Assembly (NCBI RefSeq): GCF_932294415.1
Contig: NC_065545.1
Coordinates: 20,343,357-20,407,356, forward strand
DNA from: Quercus robur
Lineage: Eukaryota > Streptophyta > Magnoliopsida > Fagales > Fagaceae
DNA length: 64,000 nt
Direction: 5' to 3'
The translations under genes and the position numbers were made by a program. Under the pieces are notes generated by a model that worked only from the letters and a program-made list of their open reading frames with translations, did not search any database and was not told the DNA's origin. This document shows positions 36,099 through 49,038 of the stretch, piece after piece (within the stretch, counting starts at the first letter, position 1; every line of letters begins with the position of its first letter).

Positions 36099-39000
36099 TC
36101 ATAATACATGGAGATTTTGAATTTCACCATTTAGTTTCTGCATCTCTTCCTCAACATCAGATATTTCATGTTGAATCTCTAAGAGTCTGTCTACTCTTTG
36201 CTGTGCTGCATCTTGGTAAGGCTGAGCAACAATTTTTACAAAGCTCTCAATATTATCGATAGTTTCCAAGAGATCCTTCTGCATGGCCTCTTCAAGTTCA
36301 GTGGCCAAGGCATCTGCACTCTTTCTCACCTTATCTATTGTAACTTGCCTACGAGCTGGGAAATTTGAAATGGCTAAGAACCTACCACAGAAACAAAGGT
36401 TCAATCAGAAATAATAAACAATCTAAGAATGCAAACTTCATTTTTAAAGGGTGAAAGTACAGGCGAGAAAGGGAGAAAGAATCAGAGACGCCATTTTTTC
36501 TCCTTTCCCTTCTGCAAACACACATATTAGAACTCAGCCAATGGAATGCTTAGCTTAGAAACTATATCAACTACCTTTTTGTTTTTTGGTGAATACCATA
36601 TCAAATACCTCGGTTTCAATTAGCGATTGCAGTAACAGGCCGATTTTGATATATATGTTACCAATGCCATTAGATTTTTTTTTTTTTTTTCTTTGGTCCA
36701 GAATGACATTATGAAGTTGAAGGACCTCAGTCTCTTGGACTACCAATAAATCGAGAAATTTGGGCATTGAAAGGCTTCAGGAATAATAAAGAATAATACA
36801 GAGATGCAGAAAGAGTCAGATTGAAAAAGAAATATCACCCGCCAGCGGAACAAAGGCCAAGAGCAAGAAGATCTTCCGAAGTCGTTGGCAATACAGATGT
36901 CAGAAGGGATGCAGACAAACCAGCTGCTCCAAGTCCTCCAAAAGTCCCCAAGAACTAAAATAAGCAAGAAAAATCATAATGAGCAATTATTGGATAAAAT
37001 TGACAACATTGTTGGGATAAAACTCCAAGTAAGAAGCAGATGCTAACCACTGCTAAGGAAGAAGTAAATCGTTCATTCTGGAGTCTAAAAAGAATAATGG
37101 AGTAACATGCACCAACAGCCCCACATCACCCCCACTCACACTCACACTAAATAGAATTCCAGATCTTAACAGAACATCATGTCACAAGCCATTATCAACT
37201 TAAAAAGCATGACTTTTGTAAATTTTAGACTTAAATGCATGGACAATATTTGCTTTCACAAAGTTTCCTTGAAGACTACAAAATCAGCAAGTACATTAAC
37301 CAACATGCTCTACACATCCCAATAAGCATTCTATTACAAGTTGCACTTACATACATACATCAAAGAGATGGTTACCATACAACTTAATTGTTCGTAATTC
37401 CATCTTCTTGCTCAAAGAACAATTAGTGCTAATCATAATCCTAAAGACTTTTGAACTCACCACTTCACGGATTTCTTTCTCAAAGAATTTGGAAGCAGCG
37501 CTGGCACTCAAGTTCTCTACCACTCTCAAGCTGATTCTATCCAACTTTTTCAGCAACTCATAGGTCTCCAAATGCACATGAGTTTTTGGATAGATGTATG
37601 AAGGCCATCGTTTTTCAAAAGAATCCTTGTACAGACTCCCTTCTTGAGCATTGCTGGATTGTAGCCACATGACATATTCTCGAAGTAGTTTCTACACGCC
37701 AAGAAAATATTAAAAGTAAACATCAACTCATGACTCAATGCCGAATAGTTTCATGGAAAAACGTAGTACCGAAAGTACTGAGGAAAATCATCGGCAGAGA
37801 AATATAAGCTTTAGTAAATCTTAAAATCTGCAAATACCAAAAATATGGTGTACCAAGGGAATAATCCTTGCATGATGATAACACTATGATTTAAGAACTG
37901 TAAAACCCTGTTCATGGGAGAGTACTGAATACAAAAAGAAAAATTAAACTTTTGGGCAAAATAACAAACCCAAACAGGTTTAAACCATTAACTTACTTGT
38001 GCGTCTGAGAGTGCCGGACCAATTATGTCATTTTGAATCCTTGAGGTGGCAGGCATTGTGCCAGATTTTTCCCCTTTGAAAACATATGAAGCAGCAAGGT
38101 CAAGATTGGATAGTTGAAGGGTAGATTCTATAAGCTCCAGAACACGTGATTTTGTAGTATCAATCTGCAATTTATATAGTACAGTTCATAAACACAATCT
38201 GAACAGAGTACGACCAAAATCACTTCTAACTCATGAAAGAATTTAAATTTCTGAAAAGCATACCAGAGATAAAGTCTTCCTTCTCCAAGAGATGCTCTCC
38301 ATTTCCATCTTGGCAGCATAGTCCTTTACACTAGCAACTATATCATTTGCTGTGGCCAAATCCCGCTTGGCACATTGGCATTCCTCTTGCACAAGAGCTT
38401 CACAAGCAGAAAGGAGTTGTTCTGCAATTCCAATGGGTGTTCCAAGTTTAAGCTTCATTCTCTCCATTCCAGTACTTGTTGACCCATCTAAAAAACTATA
38501 CAAGAACTTTTCAAGCTCATTGAAGCTCCTGGTTCTCCATCGGGAATCAAGCACTGATAATTCTCCATGGTCACTTTCAGTGTCAAAGGAAGCTGAAAGT
38601 TTTGCTTCAAGAGCACATCGTGCAGAAACAGGGTATAATATCACCTGCTCAGTATTTAGCAACTTCCGAGTATTTTCCTTGATGAATGATATAGCTTCCT
38701 CAAGCTGTATCAGATCACACAAATAGTTCCAGATGAGCAGAAAGGTGATTGAGGAGCTCAAGTAGATGAAAGTGATCTTTTTAATCATCTATATTATACT
38801 AAAAGTTGAAACATGGCATTTATTGCTGCTGAGCTCCTGTTGTGCCACCTCATCGCCATGTTATTAGCCACATAATTATTACTTATTATTTATTCCGATT
38901 TTTTTACAAATAAATAAATATATATATAAATAGATTATTGACTTTACATATTCATTTTTGTCGGTTTTAACATCCATATATATTTCTTTTTTATTTCCAA

Positions 39001-42000
39001 TTTTCCTATAATTTTTTTTACATTCACTTATTTTTTAAATATTTACACTTTTTTCAACCTTTCTTCTTCCTTTACCTTTTTATCTCCTCACTACCCTCTA
39101 CTTTAATATTGCTATTCATCTTTCCCTTCATCTTCCTTTATTTGTCTCTTCTTATCCCTTCTCTCTTACTATAAATTTGTCACTATTTTCCATTCTTTAC
39201 ATAGTTTTCTCTCACAAAAAGGTTCTCTCTCTCTCTCTCTCTTTTAATGTTTTGGTGGATTTTTATTTTTTATTGCATCTCCGCTTTAGATTGATAAATT
39301 TTTGTGTTTTTAAGAATTCTAATTTAGGTTGATACAATTTAGTTTCGTGTTTTAAGTTATTATTATTATTATTATTTTGCTATTTGATTGTTAAATTTTA
39401 TCCGATTACATTATAAAAAATTAAAGATACTAGATAAAAATAAAATAGTATTTCATTACATACCATAATTTGGATAATTTAGTGTTTGTTGTTATATCTT
39501 TTAATTTTTCTTATTTTTTTCTTCTCTTCTATTTTACTCAATATTGAAATTCAACCACATCCTCTTTATCATTAAATTATTTATATTTTCTCTCTCTTTT
39601 TGTTTTAAAAAATAAAAAATGTAATTTTTTATTGTGTTCATCAAATTGTACTCATTTTTTTTAACATTTACACTTTCTCCAACCTTTCTCCTTCTCTTTA
39701 CCTTTTCATCTCCCCAAACATTCTACCTTAATATCACTCTTTCTTTTTCCTTTTATCTTCCTTTATTTTGTTTCTTTTTATTATCATCCTCTTAGTATAA
39801 ATTTGTCATTCACTCTTCCATTCTTTACATAATTTTCTCTCACAAAAAGGTGTTTATTTCCTACTCTTTCTCCCTCAATTTTTTAGTGGATTTTTATTTT
39901 AATTTTTCTTGCATCTCTATTTAGCTTGATAAAGTTTTGTATTCTTTAGAACTCCATTTTGGTTGATGGGATTTAGTTGTGTGTTTTAAGTTTTTTTTTT
40001 TTTATTTATTTTTTTTTATTTTATGACTTTGATTGTTATATATTATCATATTGCATTATAAATAATTAAAAATAGTATATAAGAATGTACTATTATTATA
40101 TTATATAGAATTATTTGAATAAGTTAGTGTTTATTGTTGTGTATTTTATTTTTTATTTTTTTCTCATATCATTTTATTTAACATTTAAATTCAGTCACAT
40201 CCCCCATTAAAAAATTAAAAAATAAAAAAAAAAACCTTTGACATACCAATAACATAACTACATCTATAACTATTTAAGCCATCCATGATATCTATTTCTT
40301 ATTAATAACCATAAAATTTACAACTAGCAAGGGAACATACAAAGTAATAAAGAATAAATGAAGGAAGAAAAAAAGAAATGAAATCAAATGTCAATTAATA
40401 ACTATTATTTGGAAAATAAAATGGTGGTAAAGAGGAGTAAGAAATAAAATAGAGATGACTATAGGACATTAAAAACTTTATAGTGCAATCAAATCAACAA
40501 TTAAATATAATAATACAAAAAAAAAAAAAACTCTTTATAAAGTCTAGGGACTAAAATAGTATTTTATTTAAAAAATTATCACGCACAACGCGCAGGTTTA
40601 CGACTAGTTTTATTAGAAGGTCATCTAAGGTCAAATCAAAAATCAATACAAACAAGTTGCAAAATCAAACCTCTTCGGAATTCTGAAATATGTCAGATTT
40701 ATTCAAGACAAACACAACTTTCTTCTTCCACTGCTGAGTATAACGAAGAAAAGCAACCTGAAAAATAATACCAGTAGTGAAACTGAATTCAGCTTTGGTG
40801 ATAGTGCAAACCCAGATAATAGATTTGCTTGAAGCTATTAATAATACAAATTCATGTAGAACACCTGTCCCTGTTTTCTTTTTTTAGATAAAAGATTTTA
40901 TACATAAGATAACAGTAAAAACAAGGATATGACATATTTAATAGAAAATCGGAGGCTTCTCCAAGTGATATGGATGCTCCATAGCAAGACCAGCAAAAAT
41001 TAATCATACTTGTATACAAAGAGAGCATAAGCCAGAGCTGTGCTATTTTGAATTCATTGATTTCCATGATGAGAACAACATTTAAGTAGCAAGCTATGCC
41101 ACATTGACTAGTGCAGCTAGTCAAAATACATACCTCACTTTGAGTTAACGGACGATCGGCAGATATGACAAAAAGAAGCAAATCTGCACGGGGCACAAAT
41201 TCCTCAGTTAGGCGTTGTTGCCTTTGAAGAATTACATTAGTTCCAGGTGTGTCAACAATGATCATCTGCTTTAGAAAGGGATAAATAAATTATTTCCATT
41301 ATATAATACAATTATTACAATCAACTAATATTCAGATCTATTTCGACGAAGTAATTGGAGTAATTTAGACATCCAGGGTGAATTGTTGAAGAAGCATATG
41401 TTGTGAATCCTTTGTTTTAGTACATTGTGCAATACTTTACTCATATCTTTCCCTCTCCTCTTTATGTTACTTCTTTATTTCTTTCCTTTTTTTTGGTAAG
41501 TACTTTTTTTATAGGAAAACAAGCAGGTAAGTATTTTTTATAAGAAAATAATACAACTTTTAAAACAGAATAATTATTGAAATGTTGTGGCCCATGCAGG
41601 TCTTGCGTTTGGTTGAAGTATAAAATCACGTACCAAGACACTACTCATATTTTAACTGAAATATTGTTTAACTTATTTTCTTTCTGGTGTAAAAGCATCC
41701 AAAGTAGATCACACAACATAATCTGCAGGAAAGTGAAGGTTTGTAATGAAATCTATAATTGGTTTTACATGCAACTCACTGAATCCCTGTGGTCTAATCA
41801 ATAAATAATCAAGTTAGTTTACTAGCAACTTGCATCTCATCTTTTATTCAATATATAGAAAGAATGACATGATATATCAAATTAAATTAACAAAATTTCT
41901 ATAATAGTAGGAATTAATATAAAGCAAGTAATTTCATTGTTCAACTTCAACATATATCAAAGGTCCACGCACAAACATTTTGTGAGGTAAGTAATAAAGG

Positions 42001-45000
42001 ACTAGTAACGAGTAGCTTCTTTCCAATAACAAAGAATGCCAGCAAAAAATGATACTTTATTCACAAAAGTATCTATGTTGTCATCCATTAGCATAAAATT
42101 TATGGTTGTGCACCAACCAACATGTGCAAGCATGTGTTGACTTGTCCACATACATGTACACTTGAGAGCATCGTTGCAATATGGTACAGAGTAATCAATC
42201 ATAACAAAACATAAGCCATCCAAAAATTTCAAAGAAAACCCTGAAGTATGAACAAGGAAAAATCAACTCACTCACTTCTTTAAGAATTGGAGCAGGGAGG
42301 TAGCATATATATTGACCATCTGGATGCCTTTCACAACGTTGTTCCCCACTAGAATCCAACTCAGAATAGCGTAGGAAAGTGATCTCGTTAGTCGTAGGAA
42401 CAACCCCCTCTTTGAGATACCTTCTTCCAAGAAGCGCATTAATAAAGGTTGACTTACCAGAGTTAAATTCACCCTAGTGATATCAAGAGATATGAAGTTG
42501 TCAAGAGAAAACTTAAGTAATATTCTAATTAACTCTATGGCTTGAATGTTTCAAAGTAGAGTACTGATCTTTTTGTAACAGCCCTTTAGTCAGACCTTGC
42601 TCTCATCATAAAAGCAACTTTCTTTTAAATGATTTAAGTTTATTAAAAAAACTTGAAAGAGGAAGAAAGAGCAGCAAAAACCAAGCTTAATTTAAGAAAT
42701 CATTTCAATGTCAATGCCTTCCTGATGAGACGTTATGAATAGTTGACTATGAGGAGACAATTAGACTCATAATTACAAGAACAAGATAGCAGTACAATTA
42801 TTTCACCCACTCAAACAGAAAAAGAGATACACATGTTGCATGCACCAGGTCAAACAATAGGCTCAACAAGGATAGCAGATATGCTAAAATAAAACAACTA
42901 TTGATATAGCAAAGAATATTGATGTAGCAAATAGCAAGAAAGACATGACCTGTGATTTGACCAATAAAATTATCCTATATAAAGTCATATGCTATGAAAA
43001 ACTTCAGATGACCCCTTCTAGTAAGGATGAGGCTGCATTGCACTGAGTTTCCTTCTACAGTTTCTATACAAAATGAAATTAATGAATATGAACCTAAGGT
43101 TAATCTATGGCTTCTATACAAAGAAAATAAGCCAATAACATATATTAATTCTAGACTGACAAACTACAGCATTTCTATTTCTTATATAGACATGTGTACC
43201 TATAACAAAGTCTGCCTATAAAATTCTTTCAAGGAAAGAGAAAAGATTTATATGAAATTTAGAGCTAATACCAATGTATATCCCTGGAACCAGAATTTGT
43301 TGAAGTTCAGCACACAATTACCGCTATAACCAGTAAAAATGGCTCATCAATTTGTGAGACTGCGTCAATGAGAAGCGAAACCTCCTCCATCTGTAATTTA
43401 AACCAATACTCCCAGACTCAAAATAGAGTAAACCATAAACCAATGATGCAATGTTGAATAATCTGAAGGATAACTCAACTACCAAATGTTTTAATTAAAT
43501 GATCACCAGTGGAGTAGCTTTCCGGATAACATTTATTGCCTCAAGCAATACTGTTCTCTCTGTTTCTATGAATTGTTTTTCTTTATCTTCCACTTTAATA
43601 AAGCCAGCAACCCCTTTTTTCCCATAAACGCCATTATCCACATTCAATAATTTTTGCTTAATAGAGCTTTCAACTTTGTCCTGTGTTCTTTTGTTCATGT
43701 GTCCGGTGTTAAACAATCTCCTCACAATATCATCACCAAACAACTCCAAAACTTCTAAAGAAATCACCAAGCCACTAGCACCCGATTTGAGTAAATTTGA
43801 TGCCTCAGTAAATAATGTGTCCTCTCCACATGAGGCAAATACAACAAAAATTGGTATCTTCACATTCTCAAATACAGACTTCACTGCCCCATCAACATGT
43901 TTCTCTCCACCAATATCATATATAAGAAAGTCAGCACCTTCAGAATTAGAAGCATTTAAAGCGGCATTTGCATTTTGTACATTCCTAGCTACCAAAGGAA
44001 GGACTACTGATTCAGGCTTTGAATCAATTAGTGTGTTTCTCGCCACAATGGCAGGAAGCCCTACAGCAGAAAAGAAGAAACATATAATTTACCACATCAG
44101 ACTATTCCTAGCATGCAATTTAAATGAAACTTTATGGAAATACTGAATACAACTGACATATGTAACTTAAGAATTAATCAAAATGTGGTCAAGGCTAAAC
44201 TGCATAATATATAATCCAAATTTTGGGATTTGCCTAGGACCAAGGTACAAACTCATAACAATAGATGATCCAAATAAGAAATGGACCCCTTTTGGCTACA
44301 CTCATAAGTGATTAACAATGTATTTCAAGAGATAGAGAACGAAAACAAGCAATAAACAGCATATTACAACAACAGAAAAGCTTTAGTCCCAAACTATGGC
44401 GTTAGCTATGGATCCTCAACAGACTAATTGGGATCATTCACAAACAGCATCTTAGCCTACATTATTGACAGCATTCTGACCATTCACATTGGCCAACTTC
44501 AGTATATGACACCTTATTCTGCACCCATTTATATTGTCAGCTTCTAAGCTCTGTAATACTCGGAATTAACATGACAGGCAGCCTTCAACGAATCAGAAGC
44601 ACAGGTAAAACTTTATTGAATTATCTATTTAATTAACTTTTTTGTTTTCATAAATGAGATTCGTTGCTCAAAGCCCACTTGCCTCAGCTTAATTGCACAA
44701 TAAACTAAATAAGCTAATCCAAACACACATATGTTAAACAAAACAATTGCTTTCCCATTCAATTCATTAATGATTAAACAGTAAAACCAATCTGATGTAA
44801 TTGAAAGGAAAAAGGAAAAAGAAAAAAGCGAACCTTGATCAGAGAGCAGAACCCCACTAGCACCGACAGCCGCAGCGACATCGACGCGCTCGGCAATTAG
44901 CATATACGCGCGATCACCAACCACGGATTTCAACAAACGCGCGGCCTCGTAGAGCTTGCCACCACTATTTTCATCACCAGTGAGGACCACAACACGAACC

Positions 45001-45305
45001 CACTTGGCAATGGCCTTGTCAACCAAGTCCATGGCTTTTGGGGAGTTAAGAACGTCGTTTGGGTGCAAGTGGAGGATGAGAGTTGGGACATTGAGCTCTG
45101 GTCGCTTGGTCCCACCTGGGAAAAGGGTTTTCGATTTTGGTAGTGATGGGTTCGGAGGAGGAGTTTGGGAGAGTGAGGAGGATATGGGAAAGTGGGTAGT
45201 GAAGCGTGGTTGTGGTTGTGGGGTTTTGAAGCGAAGTGGGAATTTTGGTAGGAGAGGGAAGAGAAGGGGTTTGGGGGTTTGGAGGGAAAGCAAGGGTGGC
45301 ACCAT
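36099..45305 (-). CDS. FZL: FZL, chloroplast FZO-like dynamin-family GTPase
   Basis: Membrane-remodelling GTPase of thylakoid and envelope membranes, needed for normal thylakoid organisation in Arabidopsis. Exons (minus order): 45305-44834, 44060-43507, 43390-43322, 42473-42276, 41265-41134, 40757-40671, 38704-38264, 38164-37997, 37691-37461, 36954-36839, 36381-36099. All junctions are GT-AG and in phase, giving 916 aa, matching the family length. Seen in order: a Ser/Pro/Thr-rich N-terminus fitting a chloroplast transit peptide; a thiamine-phosphate-synthase-like region (about 75-300, ADFLIYDIGG); dynamin P-loop GEFNSGKST (366-374); switch threonines in VVPTTNEI; G3 DTPG (436-439); G4 NKSD (494-497); a helical middle; paired hydrophobic segments (FLGTFGGLGAAGLSASLL and the stretch after it); and a C-terminal coiled coil (ISDVEEEMQKLN). 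It looks intact. A Helitron sits in intron 6. Confidence 0.95.
38788..40607. mobile_element. Non-autonomous Helitron in FZL intron 6, 1.8 kb
   Basis: The element begins TCTATATTATACTAAAAGTT and ends GTTTACGACTAG, with host A immediately before (38787) and host T immediately after (40608). Helitrons have TC at the 5' end, CTRR at the 3' end, insert between A and T, and leave no target duplication, all as seen. A GC-rich patch (CGCACAACGCGCAGG, 40582-40596) stands just before the 3' end where the family has its hairpin. It encodes no Rep-helicase. The interior is a large direct duplication (38995-39575 and 39645-40215). It lies about 60 bases from exon 6 and 84 from exon 7. Confidence 0.75.
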
Positions 45306-45905
45306 GAATGTGTTTGAGAATTGATAGAGAGAGAGAGAGCGACTGTGTGTGTTAGAGAAAGAGGCTTATCTATCTTTTGAGTTTGTGTGAGACTCTGTAA
45401 CTGTGTATATATATCGTGTGTGGTGTTGGACTGTTTTAGCTTCAAACCTCTTATCCGTTGGAATGAATAAAAGGGGGAGAAAGATTGGCTGATCTGCAAT
45501 GAATTAGATGACAAGGAAGTGGTTGGAGGCCTAAGACTGGTGGAGAGTCTACACAACAAATTTAACAACCAATGATCTAGTAACAGGTAAAAAAAAGTAA
45601 ATATTAGTAATAATGGTAAATGAAAATTAGTCAAAATTTGTCAATTCTTATGAAAATTTTTGTCAAATTTGTTATATACATAGCATTACTCCTGCTAGAT
45701 GATTAACCCAAAAAAGAAAAAAAAAAAATTTGAATGTAACAATGGAAGGGCATAACCGACCATTTGGTTTAAGTCTTATTTAATTATTTTCCTCTCCATT
45801 TTATCCCCAGTTTGGAAAGATTATAATTTTTGGTGGGGTGGATGGAAAACACTCAAAGGCCATTTTCCTTCATATTATCATTGGTGAACAAAACAAATGA
45901 AAACT
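45306..45905 (-). promoter_or_regulatory. FZL promoter and 5' leader
   Basis: On the minus strand a TATA tract (plus-strand GTATATATAT, 45405-45414) lies about 100 bases upstream of the ATG. A CT run (plus-strand GAGAGAGAGAGAG at about 45326-45339) lies between it and the start codon. The rest to 45905 is AT-rich with an A-tract near 45714-45729 and ends where the LINE begins. Promoter roles are inferred. Confidence 0.45.
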
Positions 45906-48046
45906 CCCAATTTTCACTCACCTTTTCACTGGTCTAAAGATCTCACACCTACTGTTCGCAGATGACAACTTGGTGTTTTGTAGAGCCACTATTGCTGAAT
46001 GTGTCCAAATCCAATCCCTCCTTCAGCTGTACGAGCAATCATCTGGGCAGAATATAAACAAAGGTAAAACCAACATCTTTTTCAGCTTAAACACTCCCCA
46101 CAGAACCTGTGAAGCTATCTCTAACTTTCTAGGTGTTCCGACAACTCAGCGATACGAGCAATATTTGGGTCTACCTTCCTTAATTGGTCGGGACAAAAAG
46201 AAATCTTTTAGCTTGATTAAAGAGAGAATTTGGAAGAAGCTGAAAGGGTGGAAAGAAGAATTACTGTCGCAGGTAGGTCGAGAGATTCTTATAAAAGCAG
46301 TCATCCAAGTGATCCCTACCTACACTATGTCATGCTTTAAACTCCCTAAAGGCCTTATAACTGAAATTGAGTCCTTGATTAGAAAATTTTGGTGGGGGTA
46401 TAAAGGGGAGCAAAGAAGAATCCACTAGGTGAGCTAGGAGAAGTTATGTCTCCCAAAGAATGAAGGAGGTATGGGCTTCCGTGAGCTAAGTAAATTCAAT
46501 GACTCCCTCTTGGCTAAACAAATTTGGAGATTACATACATGTGAGGACACTCTGCTGCATAAAGTTTTTAAAGCCAAATTTTTCCTTGAGTGCTTGGTTA
46601 TGGACTGTGTTAGCTCAAACAAAGGTTCTTTCCCCTGGAAGAGCCTCGTTCAAGCACGCCATGTAATTGACTTAGGGTCGGGATGGAGAATTGGTGATGG
46701 TCAATCAATTCGTATTCGGGAGAACAGGTGGTTGCCAAAGATCCCAGTTGCAAGGATTGTTTCCCCCAGTGCCACGTTACCACTAGAAGCCAAAGTAAGT
46801 GAGCTCATCAATGAGAACACTCATGCCTGGAGGTCTGCTTTAATTATGAGTGAGTTCCTGCCTCATGAAGCAAACAAGATCTTAGGCATCCCCCTCAGCT
46901 GCTAGAGTGTATCAAATAACAAGTGTGGTTCCCAACCCCCAATGGGGATTACTCAACTCGGAGTGCCTATCATTTGCTCTTAGGTGTATATTGAAGCAAA
47001 AGACCAAGCTACTCAAATCCCGAAAAATCCCATAGGCTATGGAATGGAATTTGGAGTCTACAAATACCCCCACAAAGTGAAACATATGATGTGGAGAGCG
47101 GCACACAATGCAATCCCATCCTTGTACAATTTATGGCGCCGTAATGTTGTGACCATATATAGCCCTTTGTCCTAGATGTAAATCTAGGACTGAAGACACA
47201 ATCAATGCTCTTTGGACTTGTCCCTTTCTCTTGGTTGTGTGGTCGAATGATGAGATGTTATCTAAGCTCCTTAGGTATAAGTATAATGATTTTTCTGATT
47301 TATTGGGAATGGTTTTTTTGATGAAGGAACGTATTAATCCAAATCTATTAGATACTTGTTTTTGGCTGGTTTGGAGTAAGTGAAACTTAGACAGGCTTGG
47401 AGAACCCTCTATTGCTCTATGTAGGATTCGTGCCAAGGCAGCCACTCTTCTTCATGACTTTTGTATAGCCTAGTTTTCGCAGCCCATGGTCTCTACAGTC
47501 GGGGCTAGAGCAGCTAAGTGGACTCCTTCACTCTCACCCCGCCTCAAAATTAATTTTGACGGAGCTACATTAAAGGAATTGGGATATACAGGAATCGGTG
47601 TTGTTGTTCAGAACTCCACAGGGGCTGTTATTGGTGCTTTGTCCCAGCGAATCAAGATGCCTTCCTCAGCAGCAATAGTTGAACTTCTAGCATGCCGTAA
47701 GGCAATGTTTTTTGCTAAGGAACTTGGGGTTGTGCATTGCATAGTGGAGGGTGATGCTGAGGTGATTATAAAAGCACTTAGGCAGAAGGACTCATCTCAC
47801 CCAGAGTATGGTCATGTGATTTAAGATGTTTTGTTCTTAACTAATGATTTCCAATTTTGTAGTTTTTCCCATGTGAAACGTATAGACAATTTAGTTGCCC
47901 ACTTTTTAGCTAGAAGTTCAAAGTCTAGTAATGAGCTACAGGTTTGGTAAAATACCAAACTTGAGGATATAGCTCCTCTTGTTACTTGTGACTCTTTGTA
48001 ATTTCTCTTTCAGGGCCTAAGGGTTTGGTTTCTCAAAAAAAAAAAT
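45905..48046 (+). mobile_element. 5'-truncated L1-type LINE
   Basis: It opens inside the reverse transcriptase at LLFADDNLVFCRA and continues through QLYEQSSGQNINKGKT and FLGVPTTQRYEQYLGLPSL (RT C-terminus). Then come the zinc-binding zf-RVT region (KVKHMMWRAAHNAIPSLYN, about 47075) and an RNase H domain (KINFDGATLKELGYTG, 47540 on, with EGDAE). It ends in an A-tract at 48036-48046. Stops and frame changes separate the blocks (for example in-frame stops near 46426 and 46902), so it is dead. Truncation at the 5' end is typical of target-primed insertion. No clean target duplication was found. It lies about 600 bp upstream of FZL, on the opposite strand. Confidence 0.85.
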
Positions 48047-48260
48047 CCTAACAAATTCATGAACTTGTTCACCACAATTGGGATGGTAGATTATAACTTG
48101 TTTCTAGTAAAAGTGATGTTATTAATAGTTTCTAGTAAAATTGATATTGAACTAATCACAATCTATTACTTCAAATTCTGAGGAAAAATAAAATAAAATT
48201 ATGAAATTCATTATGGGAAGTTGCTAGCTAAACTACAAGAACAAAACACTCTTTCTGGAA

Positions 48261-48280
48261 CCCCCCCCCCCCCCCCCCCC
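48261..48280. repeat. C20 homopolymer
   Basis: Twenty consecutive C residues followed by A-rich sequence, rare in this AT-rich window. It could be a true tract or its length could be affected by sequencing. Confidence 0.7.
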
Positions 48281-48327
48281 ACCAAAAAAAAGGTTTAAGA
48301 AGAGACAAAAAAAAAACCTCAATGTTA

Positions 48328-49035
48328 GAGCATTCACATCAATCTGTCTAAAATTTTCTATTTATTTTCACATAAAAATATGTTTTAACTTTTCAAAAAC
48401 ACCCACATAAATTTATCTATTATACACTCTATTTTATTTAGATTATATTTTTATTATTACTTTACTCATCTCCACGTCTCTCTCTCTCTTATATCCCAAA
48501 CCCAAACAGTCAAACACAAAGGCAATAATGGTAGATCCGACAGTGGATCCAGTAGTAGCGGTGGCAGATTTTGTGGTTTATCCTTGAGTTTTTCAAATGA
48601 GTTTTTTGATGGGTTTGATTTGGCTTGGCTTGATTTTGAGTTGGGTTTGGGATGGATTTTCCAGTGGTGGTGTTGGGATGGGTTTTCTGGTGGTGCTGTT
48701 GGTGGTTGTGTGATTCTCTTTTTCTTCTTCTTCTTAAGGTGGGTTGTCGTGAAATGGGTAGTGGTGTTGGGCTGCAGTGCTTGGTTGGTGGTTCTCTTCT
48801 TCTTCTTCTAGGTTGCTATGGAAGTTGGGGAAGACAAAGTTTCTGACAAGAGCAATGGGGAAAGAAAAAAAAACTAATGTTATACGCATCTATAGTAAAT
48901 GTGTAAATAAACACGGTTACTGTAGTAAATGTGTATATTTACACATTTATATACCCATTGATGTGGTTAGTTTTAAGACCAAATTATGTAAATTTCACAA
49001 CTTTTTCTATTTTATAAACACTTATGTGAATGCTC
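48328..49035. mobile_element. PIF/Harbinger-like non-autonomous element, 708 bp
   Basis: The left end GAGCATTCACATCAATC and the reverse complement of the right end (GAGCATTCACATAAGTG) are inverted repeats. TTA flanks both sides (48325-48327 and 49036-49038). Both arms are AT-rich, but the centre (about 48520-48850) is G/T-rich with TGGTGGTGTTGGGATGGG-like phrases and TTC runs, quite unlike the arms. The centre may be captured sequence or family-specific filler. No transposase is encoded. Confidence 0.65.
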
Positions 49036-49038
49036 TTA

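Noticed and set aside
45750-45905. Another Tourist-like MITE suggested by ACCGACCATTTGGTTTAAG
   Set aside because: Only one end-like phrase was found. No inverted partner or flanking TAA/TTA could be seen.
45970-47824. Possible host RNase H or reverse transcriptase gene
   Set aside because: The order RT, zf-RVT, RNase H, A-tract is that of an L1-type LINE, and the blocks are broken by stops.
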